NCBI RefSeq assembly: GCF_900113185.1
Contig: NZ_FOZD01000002.1
Span: 992,001 to 1,056,000, forward strand
DNA: 64,000 nucleotides
Origin: Agromyces sp. CF514
Lineage (GTDB): Bacteria; Actinomycetota; Actinomycetes; Actinomycetales; Microbacteriaceae
Direction of reading: 5' to 3'
Below are positions 26,663-35,328 of this stretch, piece by piece. The translations under genes were made by a program, and so were the position numbers. Every line of letters starts with the position of its first letter. Within the stretch, counting starts at the first letter, position 1. The notes under the pieces were generated by a model that made no database searches, was not told where the DNA came from, and saw only the letters and a list, made by a program, of their open reading frames with translations.

Positions 26663-27334
26663 TCAGAGCGCCGAGCGCAACCACTGCTCGACGCCGCTGA
26701 CGTGCACCACGGTGAGCGCCTGCGCGAGATCGGCGTCGCCCGCGGCGATCGCGTCGAGGATCGCGTGGTGCTCGTGCAGCGTGCGGTCGACGGCGTTCTC
26801 TTCGGTGATGCCGCGCCACACCCGGGCGCGGACCGTGTGCCCGGAGAGCGAGTCGATGAGGCTCGCGAGGTAGGCGTTGCCGGTGGCCTCGGCGATGCCG
26901 CGGTGGAACTCGAGGTCGTGCGTCACGAGTCCCTCGACGTCGGTGGCCTCGTCGACGCTCGTGATCACCGTGCGCAGGCGCTCGATGATCGCCTCGTCGG
27001 CGTTGCGGGCCGCGAGCGAGGCCGCCGCGGGCTCGAGGATGCGTCGTACCGCGAAGATCTCGAGCACGGACTGGTCGTCGTGCAGGTCGATGACGAAGGA
27101 CATGGCCTCGAGCAGGAGCCGCGGTTCGAGGCTGGTGACGTAGGTGCCGTCGCCGCGGCGCACGTCGAGCACGCGGATGACCTCGAGTGCCTTGACCGCC
27201 TCGCGGAGCGAGGAACGCGAGAGGCCGAGCCGGTCGCTGAGTTCCTTCTCGGGCGGCAGTCGCTCACCGGGAGCGAGCTCGCCGGTGAGGATCATCTCCT
27301 TGATCTTGAGGATCGCTTCGTCGGTGACGGCCAT
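26663..27334 (-). CDS. FadR-type GntR regulator of the fuconate locus
   Basis: Encodes 223 residues. A GntR winged helix (residues about 8-70: GELAPGERLPPEKELSDRLG, SRSSLREAVKALE) is followed by an FCD effector domain with the metal-site pattern VTHDLEFHRGIAEATGN and HHAIL. Such proteins bind sugar acids or their products and leave DNA. The ATG has no Shine-Dalgarno but a TACGAT -10 box 6 bases before it, so a leaderless mRNA is likely; a GTG 21 bases upstream is the alternative start. A site matching the fucD operator lies just upstream, which supports control of itself and the fucD operon. Confidence 0.87.
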   Translation of the reverse strand: MAVTDEAILKIKEMILTGELAPGERLPPEKELSDRLGLSRSSLREAVKALEVIRVLDVRRGDGTYVTSLEPRLLLEAMSFVIDLHDDQSVLEIFAVRRILEPAAASLAARNADEAIIERLRTVITSVDEATDVEGLVTHDLEFHRGIAEATGNAYLASLIDSLSGHTVRARVWRGITEENAVDRTLHEHHAILDAIAAGDADLAQALTVVHVSGVEQWLRSAL

Positions 27335-27340
27335 TCGTGC

Positions 27341-27385
27341 ATCGTAGCGCGGCACGGCCTCGAAATCGGCGCAGACATCCGATCT
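27341..27385 (-). promoter_or_regulatory. Promoter and operator of the fuconate regulator
   Basis: TACGAT (27346-27341, minus strand) stands 6 bases before the ATG. AGATCGGATGTCT (27385-27373, minus strand) shares the 9-mer ATCGGATGT with the palindrome in the fucD promoter. Confidence 0.5.
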
Positions 27386-27386
27386 T

Positions 27387-28979
27387 TCAGGATGCGCGCC
27401 AGAGGTGCATCGACGCGTAGCTGCGCCAGGGCGCCCAGCGCGCGCCGAACCGGGCGAGTTCGCGCGCGTCTCGCGGGAGGCCGAGGTTCGCGGCGCCGTT
27501 GCGCAGGGCGAGGTCGCCCGTGAGGAGCACGTCTGGCGCGCCCGTGACGCGCATCGCGACGTACCCGGCCGTCCACGGCCCGATGCCGGGGATCTCGAGC
27601 AGCCTGGCCTCGAGATCGTGCCGTTCGCGGTCTGACGAGACGACGAGGTCGCCCGACGCGAGGCGTGCGGCGACGTCGACGATCGTGCGGATGCGCGCGG
27701 CCGGCCCGCGCAGCACCTCGCCCCCGCGCTGGGCGATGGCCGCCGCGGTCGGGAACAACGTGTGCAGTTCGTCGTCGCCGGCGAGACGCTCGCCGAGTTC
27801 TGCGGCGAGTCGCCCCAGCGCGGTGCGCGCCGCCGCGACCGAGATCTGCTGCCCGATGAGCGCGCGGAACACGAGTTCGTGCGGGTCGAGGCACCCGGGC
27901 ACGCGGATGCCGGGCACAGCCGCGACGGCGTCCGCGAAGGCGGGTTCGGCGCTCAGCGCCGTGTCGATGGCGAGCGCATCGGCGTCGAGGTCGAACAGTC
28001 GCCGCACCCTGGCGACCAGGGGCGGCAGGTCGGAGAGCCCGGTGAGCCGCGCCTCGACCTCGATGCTCGGCGACTGCGCGTCGCCTCCGGGGGTGAAGCC
28101 CACCAGCGCCGGCCCACCCGGAAGCTGGAGGGTGCGCCGGAAGCGCGGGGACCCGTCGGGCGTCGTCGAGACCTGCTCGACGCCGGCGACCGTGCGGGCC
28201 GCGAGCCAGCCGAACACGCCGGCCGCGTCGAACGGGGGCCGGGCGGGAAGTCGGAGTCGCACCACGCCGGGGTCGATGTCGACCGCGACCTCGGTCGTCG
28301 GGGTGAGGTCGGCCGGCCCGGGGCGTCCGCGATCGACCGCTCGGCTCCGGCCGCCACCACGTTCGTGCACGCGTGCGGAGGCCCGCACCTCGAGCGGGCT
28401 GCGCTCGTAGACCTCGCGGATCGTGTCGTTGAACTGGCGGATGCTGCCGAACCCCGAGGCGAACGCGACGTCGGCCACGGGCAGCGAGGTCGAGGTCAGC
28501 AGCGAGCGCGCGGTCTGCGCGCGATGCGCCCTGGCGAGCGCGAGCGGCCCGGCCCCGAGTTCGGCGGTGAGCACGCGCGTGAGGTGCCTCGGCGTGTACC
28601 CGAGCCGGGCCGCGAGCCCCGGCACGCCGTCGCGCTCGACGACGCCGTCGGCGATGAGGCGCATGGCCCTGGCCGCGAGGTCGTCGCGCAGGTTCCACTC
28701 GGGGGAGCCGGGAACCGCGTCGGGCAGGCAGCGCTTGCACGCCCGGAGACCGGCCTCGTGCGCCGCCGCCGCCGTGAGGTAGAACGTCACGTTCGACGGC
28801 TTCGGCGCGACCGCCGGGCAGCTCGGCCGGCAGTAGATGCCCGTCGAGTGCACGCCCGTGATGAACTGGCCGTCGAACCGCGCGTCGCGCGCCTGCATGG
28901 CGCGATACCGCTCGGCGAAATCGGGGTCGTCGACGGCGGTCTCGCTGAGCGGGTGCGGGGTCACGGCGGTGGCGGACAT
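27387..28979 (-). CDS. Ada/AraC-AlkA fusion: alkylation-response DNA glycosylase
   Basis: Encodes 530 residues with three parts. An N-terminal Ada zinc domain has the four Cys 50, 54, 81 and 84 (GIYCRPSCPA and ACKRC), which take methyl groups from phosphotriesters. An AraC helix-turn-helix domain follows (about 95-195). The C-terminal AlkA 3-methyladenine glycosylase shows ALIGQQISVAAART and the helix-hairpin-helix LEIPGIGPWTAGYVAMR with a catalytic Asp in TGDLALR. It senses methylation and removes alkylated bases. There is no Ada O6-methylguanine transferase domain. The ATG has GAGG upstream. Divergent from the FAD oxidase gene. Confidence 0.92.
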   Translation of the reverse strand: MSATAVTPHPLSETAVDDPDFAERYRAMQARDARFDGQFITGVHSTGIYCRPSCPAVAPKPSNVTFYLTAAAAHEAGLRACKRCLPDAVPGSPEWNLRDDLAARAMRLIADGVVERDGVPGLAARLGYTPRHLTRVLTAELGAGPLALARAHRAQTARSLLTSTSLPVADVAFASGFGSIRQFNDTIREVYERSPLEVRASARVHERGGGRSRAVDRGRPGPADLTPTTEVAVDIDPGVVRLRLPARPPFDAAGVFGWLAARTVAGVEQVSTTPDGSPRFRRTLQLPGGPALVGFTPGGDAQSPSIEVEARLTGLSDLPPLVARVRRLFDLDADALAIDTALSAEPAFADAVAAVPGIRVPGCLDPHELVFRALIGQQISVAAARTALGRLAAELGERLAGDDELHTLFPTAAAIAQRGGEVLRGPAARIRTIVDVAARLASGDLVVSSDRERHDLEARLLEIPGIGPWTAGYVAMRVTGAPDVLLTGDLALRNGAANLGLPRDARELARFGARWAPWRSYASMHLWRAS

Positions 28980-29055
28980 GGTTCCACCCTCGCACGCCCC
29001 GCCGACATCGATCAGCGGGAATCGGACATCAGCCGTGGCCCATAGGCTTGGGCCC

Positions 29056-30471
29056 ATGCCCTCCGACGTGCTCGCACAGCTCACGGCCGACCTCGGCGCC
29101 CGCGTCTCGACCGCGCCCGCAGAGCTCGACGCCGTGCGCGAGGACCGCTCGGGCTGGCGGGGCGCGCACCGGCCGATCGCCGTCGTGCACGCGGCATCCG
29201 TCGACGACGTGCAGGCCGTGATGCGCATCGCGCATGCGAGCGCGACGCCGGTCGTGGTGCGCGGCGCCGGCACGGGGCTCGCAGGCGGCGCCATCGCGAG
29301 CGACGGATGCCTCGTGCTCGACCTCTCTCGCCTCGATCGCATCCTCGAGATCTCCGAGGCCGACGAACTCGCCGTCGTCGAGGCGGGCGTGCTGAACGGC
29401 GACCTCGCCGACGCGGTCGCGCCGCTCGGCCTCTGGTACGCGCCCGACCCCGCGAGTCGCGCGATCTCGTCGATCGGCGGCAACATCGCCACGAACGCGG
29501 GGGGCCTGCTCTGCGCGAAGTACGGCGTCACGCGCGAGTCGGTGCTCGCGCTCGCCGTGGTGCTCGCCGACGGGCGGCTGCTGCGCACCGGGCACCGCAC
29601 GGTCAAGGGCGTCACGGGCTACGACCTCACGGCCCTGCTGACCGGATCCGAGGGCACGCTCGGCGTCATCGTCGAGGCGACGGTGCGCCTCCGACCGCTG
29701 CCCGCAGGCGAGGTCGTCACGATCGCCGCGGCGTTCCCCGACGTCGAGACCGCCGCCGCGGCATCCGCTGCCGTCACCGCGTCGCGGGTTCGGCCTGCGA
29801 TGCTCGAGCTCATGGATGCCGCGGGCATCGCGCGCGTCGCCGACCACCTCGGTGCCGCAGCCCTCGCCGGCACCCCGCTCGCCGCTCTCGCGCCGGGCGA
29901 GGCGTTCCTGCTCGCGCAGACCGATCAGGCGGGCGCGCTCGCCGAGGCCGACGCCATCGAGGCCACCTTCGCCGCAGCGGGCGGTCGGGTCACCCGATCG
30001 ACGGATGCCGCGTCGGGCGAGCGCCTCGTCGCGATCCGTCGTGCGTGGCACGGCGCGCTCGCTGCGCGCGGGCAGGTGCTCATCGAAGACGTGGCGGTGC
30101 CGCGCTCGCGGCTGCCCGAGATGTTCCGCGCGATCGAGCGCATCGGCGTCGAGCACGGACTCGAGATCCCGACGCTCGCGCACGCGGGCGACGGCAACCT
30201 GCACCCGAACTTCGTGTTCGGCGCCGATGACGGCGAGGTCGACCCGGGCGAGGTGCCCGAGCACGTCTGGGCCGCGGCCGACGCGATGTTCCGCGAGGCG
30301 GTCGCGCTCGGCGGCACGCTCACAGGCGAGCACGGGGTGGGCGTGCTGAAGCGCCGGTGGCTCGCCGACGAGCTGGGCGACGACCAGTTCGAGCTGCAGC
30401 GCGGCATCAAGGCATTGTTCGACCCGACCGGCATCCTGAATCCCGGCGTGATGTTCGAGGAGAACCGATGA
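29056..30471 (+). CDS. FAD-linked oxidase (GlcD/D-lactate dehydrogenase type)
   Basis: Encodes 471 residues of the GlcD/DLD family: a PCMH-type FAD domain with VVVRGAGTGLAGGAI, SSIGGNIATNAGG and LTGSEGTLGVI, and a C-terminal cap ending in GEHGVGVLKRRWL. HAGDGNLHPN is the metal/substrate motif. It oxidises D-2-hydroxy acids such as glycolate or D-lactate. The start ATG lies 7 bases after TAGGCT and lacks a ribosome site, so the mRNA is probably leaderless. Its stop overlaps the next start (ATGA). The exact acid cannot be told; no GlcE/GlcF genes are nearby. Confidence 0.88.
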   Translation: MPSDVLAQLTADLGARVSTAPAELDAVREDRSGWRGAHRPIAVVHAASVDDVQAVMRIAHASATPVVVRGAGTGLAGGAIASDGCLVLDLSRLDRILEISEADELAVVEAGVLNGDLADAVAPLGLWYAPDPASRAISSIGGNIATNAGGLLCAKYGVTRESVLALAVVLADGRLLRTGHRTVKGVTGYDLTALLTGSEGTLGVIVEATVRLRPLPAGEVVTIAAAFPDVETAAAASAAVTASRVRPAMLELMDAAGIARVADHLGAAALAGTPLAALAPGEAFLLAQTDQAGALAEADAIEATFAAAGGRVTRSTDAASGERLVAIRRAWHGALAARGQVLIEDVAVPRSRLPEMFRAIERIGVEHGLEIPTLAHAGDGNLHPNFVFGADDGEVDPGEVPEHVWAAADAMFREAVALGGTLTGEHGVGVLKRRWLADELGDDQFELQRGIKALFDPTGILNPGVMFEENR

Positions 30472-31667
30472 CCGACCCCGTGCCCGACGCGTACCGTTCC
30501 GGACCCGTGGTGAACCCGGGCCCGTCGCCGCAGGCGTTCATGCCGCCGCCGCCCCCGGCCCCCGTCGTGGTCCCGACACGGCGCGGTGCGGGGGCGTTCG
30601 CCCCGATCGGCATCGCGGTCGCCGTGCTCGTCGGCGTGCTCGTCATCGCGTACTTCGCGATGTCGCTCGGCATCCCGACGCTCCTGATCGGCAGCCTGCT
30701 CGCGTTCGTGCCCCTCGCGATCGTGCTGCTCGCGGTGCGCTGGATCGACCGGTGGGAGCCCGAGCCGCGCTGGGCGCTCTGGTTCGCGCTCCTCTGGGGC
30801 GCCGCCGTCTCGGTCGCGATCGCGCTCGTCGTCGACACCGGCGTGCAGCTGGCGATGGCTTTCGCGCTCAACGCCGGGCCAGACGAGGCGATCCAGGCCG
30901 TCGTGCAGGCGCCCATCGTCGAAGAGGTCGCGAAGGGACTCGGCGTGCTGCTGCTCTTCGCGTTCTCGCGCAGCCACTTCGACGGCCCGGTCGACGGCCT
31001 CGTGTACGCGGCGACCGTTGCGGCCGGCTTCGCGTTCACCGAGAACATCCTGTACTTCGGGTCCGCGCTCATCGAGGGCGGCGGTGCCGCGCTCGGGGCG
31101 ACGTTCGTCGTTCGAGGCCTGTTCTCACCCTTCGCGCACGTGCTCTTCACGGCGTGCACCGGGCTCGCGATCGGGCTCGGCGCACGCCGCACGCGCGGCC
31201 CCGGCATCATCGTGTGGTTCCTCGGCGGGCTCGCCTGCGCGATCGCGCTGCACGCCCTCTGGAACGGATCGCTGACGTTCGCCTCCGATGCCGTCGCCCT
31301 CTACCTGCTCGTGCAGGTGCCCATCTTCGTCGTGGCGATCGTCGTCACGGTGCTGCTCCGGCGCCAGGAGCGAAGCATCACGCGCGCCCGCCTGCTCGAG
31401 TACGCGGCCGCAGGCTGGTTCAACCCCGACGAGGTCGAGGGGCTCGCGTCGCCCGCCGGCCGCAGCGCCGCACTCGCCTGGGGCCGGTCGCAAGTGCCGC
31501 CCCGTACCGACCAGGTCAAGCGATTCATCGCGGATGCCACGCGCCTGGCGTTCACGCGCCAGGCGATCGTCACCGGCCGGGCCGATGCCCGACGCCTCGC
31601 CGACGAGCGCGAGCTCCTCGACCTCGTGGCGGCCGACCGGCGCGCGATCGCGGGGCCCGGCGCCTGA
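30468..31667 (+). CDS. PrsW-family intramembrane metalloprotease
   Basis: Encodes 399 residues. After a Pro-rich cytoplasmic N-terminus there are about eight or nine membrane helices with the PrsW motifs PIVEEVAKG (EExxK), GFAFTENILYF, SPFAHVLFT and HALWN, which provide the Glu and His metal ligands. PrsW in Bacillus cuts an anti-sigma factor; the target here is unknown. A 75-residue basic C-terminal tail is cytoplasmic. It is translationally coupled to the FAD oxidase gene (ATGA), a pairing that has no obvious functional meaning. Confidence 0.88.
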   Translation: MTDPVPDAYRSGPVVNPGPSPQAFMPPPPPAPVVVPTRRGAGAFAPIGIAVAVLVGVLVIAYFAMSLGIPTLLIGSLLAFVPLAIVLLAVRWIDRWEPEPRWALWFALLWGAAVSVAIALVVDTGVQLAMAFALNAGPDEAIQAVVQAPIVEEVAKGLGVLLLFAFSRSHFDGPVDGLVYAATVAAGFAFTENILYFGSALIEGGGAALGATFVVRGLFSPFAHVLFTACTGLAIGLGARRTRGPGIIVWFLGGLACAIALHALWNGSLTFASDAVALYLLVQVPIFVVAIVVTVLLRRQERSITRARLLEYAAAGWFNPDEVEGLASPAGRSAALAWGRSQVPPRTDQVKRFIADATRLAFTRQAIVTGRADARRLADERELLDLVAADRRAIAGPGA

Positions 31668-31759
31668 ACGCCGCCGTACCGTGGGCTTGACGGCCCTGCC
31701 GTTCCGGGCACCCGCGACGTAGGATTGCGGCATCCAGATTGACGGCGATCGGAGTCGGC

Positions 31760-33049
31760 ATGCCCGTGCCGCAGTACCCGCAGAGTTCGATGCTGCGCGA
31801 TCGACTGCTGCACCTGCAGGAAGACGCGATCGCGGCCGGATCCGTCTCGCCCGTGCTGCGGCCCGTCGTACGCGAGTCGTGGGAGCGCGCGATCCGCGGG
31901 GCCATCGATCCCGACCGGGCCCTGCCGCGGGTCGATCTCGATGAAGACGCGTTCCGCGACTACCGCGCCGCGCACGCCCTGGCGCCCGTGATGCCCGTCA
32001 TCCGCCGACTGCTCGTCGAGGGCGCCGACGAGTCGGGGCTCGTGGTCGCGATCGGCGACGCGCACGGCAGGCTGCTCTGGGTCGAGGGCGACGCCGGACT
32101 GCGACGCCGGGCTGAGGACATGCTCTTCGTCGCAGGCGCCGACTGGTCGGAGGCGAGCGTGGGCACGAGCGCACCGGGCACGGCGCTCGCGCTCGACCGC
32201 GCCGTGCAGATCCGGGGCGCCGAGCATTACAACCGCATCGTGCACCCGTGGAGCTGCACCGCGGCGCCCGTGCACGACCCGGCGACCGGCGAGATGCTGG
32301 GGGTCATCGACATCACGGGCACCGACCTCGCGGTCGCGCCGCATGCGCTCTCGCTCGTGTCGGCGACGGTCGCGGCCGTCGAGGCCGAGCTGCGCATCGC
32401 CCGGCTCGAATCCGCCGTGAAGTCGACCCTCCGTCGCTCGCGCGTGCGCGCGGTCGCACCGCCGAAGCCGCTGCCGACACCGCTCACCGTGCTCGGCGAG
32501 CAGCGACCGCGCATCGGCGCGACCGAGCTCAGCCCCCGGCATGCCGAGATCCTGACCCTGCTCGCGTGGCATCCCCGGGGCCTGGGCGCCGAGCGCCTCG
32601 CCGCGCTGCTGTCCGAGCGGGATGTCTCGCCGGTCACGGTCCGCGCCGAGCTCGTCCGCCTGCGCCGAGTGCTCGAAGCCGTGGGCGAGCCGCCGCTCGA
32701 ATCGCGCCCATATCGGCTCGCACGCGAGGTCGACCTCGACGCGAGTGCGGTCGCAGCACTGCTCGCACGAGGATCGCTGCGCCGAGCCGCCGAGCGCTAC
32801 ACCGGCCCCGTGCTGCCGGCATCGACCGCACCCGGCATCGTCGAGATCCGCGAGGAGCTCGCCAGTCGCCTGCGCGAGTCCATGCTGTCGGATGCCGCGC
32901 CCGACCTCCTGGCCGCGTACGCCGACCGCGATGAGAACCGCCAGGACGCCGACGTGTGGCGCGCCCTCCTCGGCGTGCTGCCGCCGCGATCCCCGCGCCG
33001 GGCCTCCGTCGTGGCGCACCTCGAACGGCTCGAGGCCGCGCAGCGCTGA
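31760..33049 (+). CDS. GAF-sensor transcription regulator with SARP/BTAD-like output domain
   Basis: Encodes 429 residues. The N-terminal half is like the AcoR/bEBP sensor: RESWERAI with DPDRALP, then a GAF domain with SVGTSAPGTALAL, AEHYNRIVHPWSCTAAPVHDPATGE and GVIDITG. There is no AAA+ sigma-54 domain. Instead, after residue 260, LSPRHAEILTLLAWHPRG looks like a winged helix, followed by YTGPVLPASTAPGIVEIREEL, a BTAD-like pattern of SARP activators (seen as YTGPVLPASTAPGI). It lies next to exaC and is its likely activator. ATG with GGAG at 6 bases; TAGGAT at 31720-31725 may be its -10 box. Confidence 0.75.
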   Translation: MPVPQYPQSSMLRDRLLHLQEDAIAAGSVSPVLRPVVRESWERAIRGAIDPDRALPRVDLDEDAFRDYRAAHALAPVMPVIRRLLVEGADESGLVVAIGDAHGRLLWVEGDAGLRRRAEDMLFVAGADWSEASVGTSAPGTALALDRAVQIRGAEHYNRIVHPWSCTAAPVHDPATGEMLGVIDITGTDLAVAPHALSLVSATVAAVEAELRIARLESAVKSTLRRSRVRAVAPPKPLPTPLTVLGEQRPRIGATELSPRHAEILTLLAWHPRGLGAERLAALLSERDVSPVTVRAELVRLRRVLEAVGEPPLESRPYRLAREVDLDASAVAALLARGSLRRAAERYTGPVLPASTAPGIVEIREELASRLRESMLSDAAPDLLAAYADRDENRQDADVWRALLGVLPPRSPRRASVVAHLERLEAAQR

Positions 33050-33102
33050 GGCGCCGGGCATTCGCTCGCCTGAGCCCACGTCAGCTCTGCTCCGCGCGTG
33101 CG

Positions 33103-33159
33103 TTGCAACGCACCTGCAACCCTCGGGCAACCGAGTCGCAACGGGCCCGCACCTAGCGT
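33103..33159 (+). promoter_or_regulatory. exaC promoter with four 11-bp-phased GCAAC repeats
   Basis: Heptamers TTGCAAC, CTGCAAC, GGGCAAC and TCGCAAC start at 33103, 33114, 33125 and 33136, each separated by exactly 4 bases. TAGCGT (33154-33159) would be the -10 box, 11 bases after the last repeat. The first repeat is part of a 16-bp palindrome (33098-33113). This arrangement is that of SARP-type activator sites, which fits the neighbouring regulator. Confidence 0.65.
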
Positions 33160-33246
33160 GACTGCCAACCTCCGCACCGTGCGCCTGCCCGGTGCGGGGG
33201 AACCAGACAACAGGGCAACCAGACAACGACGTCACGAGGAGACACG

Positions 33247-34770
33247 ATGACCGTGTACGCCGCGCCAGGCACCGCCGGCGCTTTGATCGAGTTCAAGCCG
33301 CGATACGAGCACTTCATCGGCGGCGAGTGGGTGAAGCCCAAGGAGGGCGCCTACTTCGAGAACATCTCGCCCGTGAACGGCCGGCCGTTCACCGAGGTCG
33401 CCCGCGGCACGGCCGCCGACATCGACGCGGCGCTGGATGCCGCGCACAAGGCAGCGCCGGCATGGGGTCGCACGAGCGCAGCGAAGCGCGCCGCCGTGCT
33501 CAACGCGATCGCCGACCGCATCGACGCGAACCTCGAGCTGCTCGCGGTCGCCGAGACGTGGGACAACGGCAAGTCGATCCGCGAGCCGCTGAACGCCGAC
33601 CTGCCGCTCGCGAGCGACCACTTCCGCTACTTCGCGAGCCTGATCCGTGCACAGGAGGGCAGCTTCACGCAGCTCGACGAGGACACGGTGGCCTACCACT
33701 TCCACGAGCCGCTCGGCGTGGTCGGGCAGATCATCCCGTGGAACTTCCCGCTGCTCATGGCCGTGTGGAAGCTCGCGCCCGCGCTCGCCGCGGGCAACGC
33801 CGTGGTGCTGAAGCCCGCCGAGCAGACGCCGACGTCGATCCTCGTGCTCATGGAGCTCATCGCCGACATCCTGCCGCCCGGCGTGGTGAACGTCGTGAAC
33901 GGCTTCGGGGTCGAGGCGGGCAAGCCGCTCGCGTCGTCGAACCGCATCCGCAAGATCGCCTTCACCGGAGAGACCACGACCGGCCGCCTCATCCTGCAGT
34001 ACGCGTCGAACAACATCATCCCCTCGACCGTCGAGCTCGGCGGCAAGAGCCCGAACATCGTGTTCGAGTCCGTCGCCGACAAGCGCGACACGTTCTACGA
34101 CAAGGCGCTCGAGGGCTTCAGCCTGTTCGCGTTCAACCAGGGCGAGGTCTGCACCTGCCCGAGCCGTTCGCTCATCCAGAAGTCGATCTACGACACGTTC
34201 CTCGACGACGCGATCGAGCGCACGAAGCTCGCCAAGCAGGGCAACCCGCTCGACACCGAGACCCAGGTCGGTGCGCAGGCCTCGAACGACCAGCTCGAGA
34301 AGATCCTGAGCTACATCGACATCGGCAAGCAGGAGGGTGCGAAGCTGCTGCTCGGCGGCGAGCGGGCCGATCTCGGCGGCGACCTCAGCGAGGGCTACTA
34401 CGTGCAGCCCACGATCTTCGAGGGTCAGAACCGCATGCGGCTCTTCCAGGAGGAGATCTTCGGCCCCGTGGTCGCCGTCACGAGCTTCACCGACTACGCC
34501 GACGCCATCGAGATCGCGAACGACACGCTCTACGGGCTCGGCGCCGGCGTCTGGAGCCGCAACGGCAACGAGGCGTACCGGGCCGGCCGCGACATCCAGG
34601 CCGGTCGCGTGTGGGTGAACAACTACCACGCGTACCCCGCGGGCGCGGCGTTCGGCGGCTACAAGTCGTCGGGCATCGGCCGCGAGAACAACAAGGCGGC
34701 GCTCGACCACTACCAGCAGACCAAGAACCTCCTGGTCAGCTACAACGAGAACCCGCTCGGGTTCTTCTGA
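33247..34770 (+). CDS. exaC: Acetaldehyde dehydrogenase (ExaC/AcoD type)
   Basis: Encodes 507 residues of the ALDH superfamily, with PWNFP, the base Glu in VELGGKSP and the nucleophile Cys302 in FNQGEVCTC. The N-terminus [19 protein letters not shown] and the C-terminus [16 protein letters not shown] ending ([13 protein letters not shown]) match the ExaC/AcoD/AldB group that oxidises acetaldehyde to acetate with NAD+. It is followed by DUF779, its usual partner, and preceded by a GAF regulator. Leader features include a CCGCACCG hairpin and two copies of AACCAGACAAC (33201 and 33217). GAGGAGA stands 6 bases before the ATG. Confidence 0.92.
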   Translation: MTVYAAPGTAGALIEFKPRYEHFIGGEWVKPKEGAYFENISPVNGRPFTEVARGTAADIDAALDAAHKAAPAWGRTSAAKRAAVLNAIADRIDANLELLAVAETWDNGKSIREPLNADLPLASDHFRYFASLIRAQEGSFTQLDEDTVAYHFHEPLGVVGQIIPWNFPLLMAVWKLAPALAAGNAVVLKPAEQTPTSILVLMELIADILPPGVVNVVNGFGVEAGKPLASSNRIRKIAFTGETTTGRLILQYASNNIIPSTVELGGKSPNIVFESVADKRDTFYDKALEGFSLFAFNQGEVCTCPSRSLIQKSIYDTFLDDAIERTKLAKQGNPLDTETQVGAQASNDQLEKILSYIDIGKQEGAKLLLGGERADLGGDLSEGYYVQPTIFEGQNRMRLFQEEIFGPVVAVTSFTDYADAIEIANDTLYGLGAGVWSRNGNEAYRAGRDIQAGRVWVNNYHAYPAGAAFGGYKSSGIGRENNKAALDHYQQTKNLLVSYNENPLGFF

Positions 34771-34786
34771 TCCGGGGACGGCCGCG

Positions 34787-35272
34787 ATGAGCATGCACGG
34801 GTCGGGCGTGGGGGCGCTCGGCCGGATCGTCGGCTCGATCACGGTCGCGGGGGAGCGGATGCCGCGGGTGGAACTCTCGCCCGCGGCATCCGACCTGCTC
34901 GCGATGCTGTGGTCGAAGCACGGACCGCTCATGTTCCACCAGTCGGGCGGATGCTGCGACGGGAGCTCGCCCATGTGCTACCCGGCCGGCGACTTCATCA
35001 CGAGCGACGCCGACGTGCTGCTCGGCGAGCTCGACCTCGGGCCGCCCGACGCAGGGCGAGCGGATGTCGCGGGCGACCCCCGAGCCTCCGGTGAGGCGGA
35101 TGTCGCGGGCTCGCCGCGAATCGTGCCGTTCTGGATGTCGGCGGAGCAGTTCGCCTACTGGCGGCACACCCACCTGACGGTCGACGTGGTGAAGGGCCGG
35201 GGGAGCGGCTTCTCGGTCGAGGCGCCGGAGGGGGTGCGGTTCCTCATCAGGTCGCGGCTCATGGAGGAGTGA
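34787..35272 (+). CDS. DUF779 protein with a repeat-derived insertion
   Basis: Encodes up to 161 residues. FHQSGGCCDGSSPMC, with three Cys, and DVLLGELD are the DUF779 core; the domain usually follows exaC-type genes and its role is unknown, possibly metal- or redox-linked. Relatives are about 120-130 residues. The extra length is a 24-residue N-terminal part and an insert of about 24 residues, GRADVAGDPRASGEADVAGS, encoded by two copies of a 15-base unit 36 bases apart. An inner ATG at 34859, after GGGGGAG, is a credible start but sits in a 12-bp hairpin. Confidence 0.85.
   Translation: MSMHGSGVGALGRIVGSITVAGERMPRVELSPAASDLLAMLWSKHGPLMFHQSGGCCDGSSPMCYPAGDFITSDADVLLGELDLGPPDAGRADVAGDPRASGEADVAGSPRIVPFWMSAEQFAYWRHTHLTVDVVKGRGSGFSVEAPEGVRFLIRSRLMEE
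34857..34891. repeat. Extended GGATGCC...GGCATCC inverted repeat over an inner start codon
   Basis: GGATGCCGCGGG and its exact complement (12 bp) flank 11 bases. The left arm contains the alternative ATG of the DUF779 gene, so folding would hide that start. Confidence 0.7.
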
Positions 35273-35278
35273 GCGGTG

Positions 35279-35328
35279 GCAGGGCGTCGCGGCGAGCCGC
35301 CCGGACGCAAAGAAACTCGCCGCCCTGC
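35279..35328 (+). promoter_or_regulatory. Large hairpin between DUF779 and FKBP genes
   Basis: Outer stem GCAGGGCG/CGCCCTGC (8 bp) and inner stem GCGAG/CTCGC enclose a loop with GGACGCAAAG. It starts 6 bases after the DUF779 stop. It may be a terminator or part of the FKBP leader. The rest of the 185-base gap has no promoter I can name. Confidence 0.4.
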
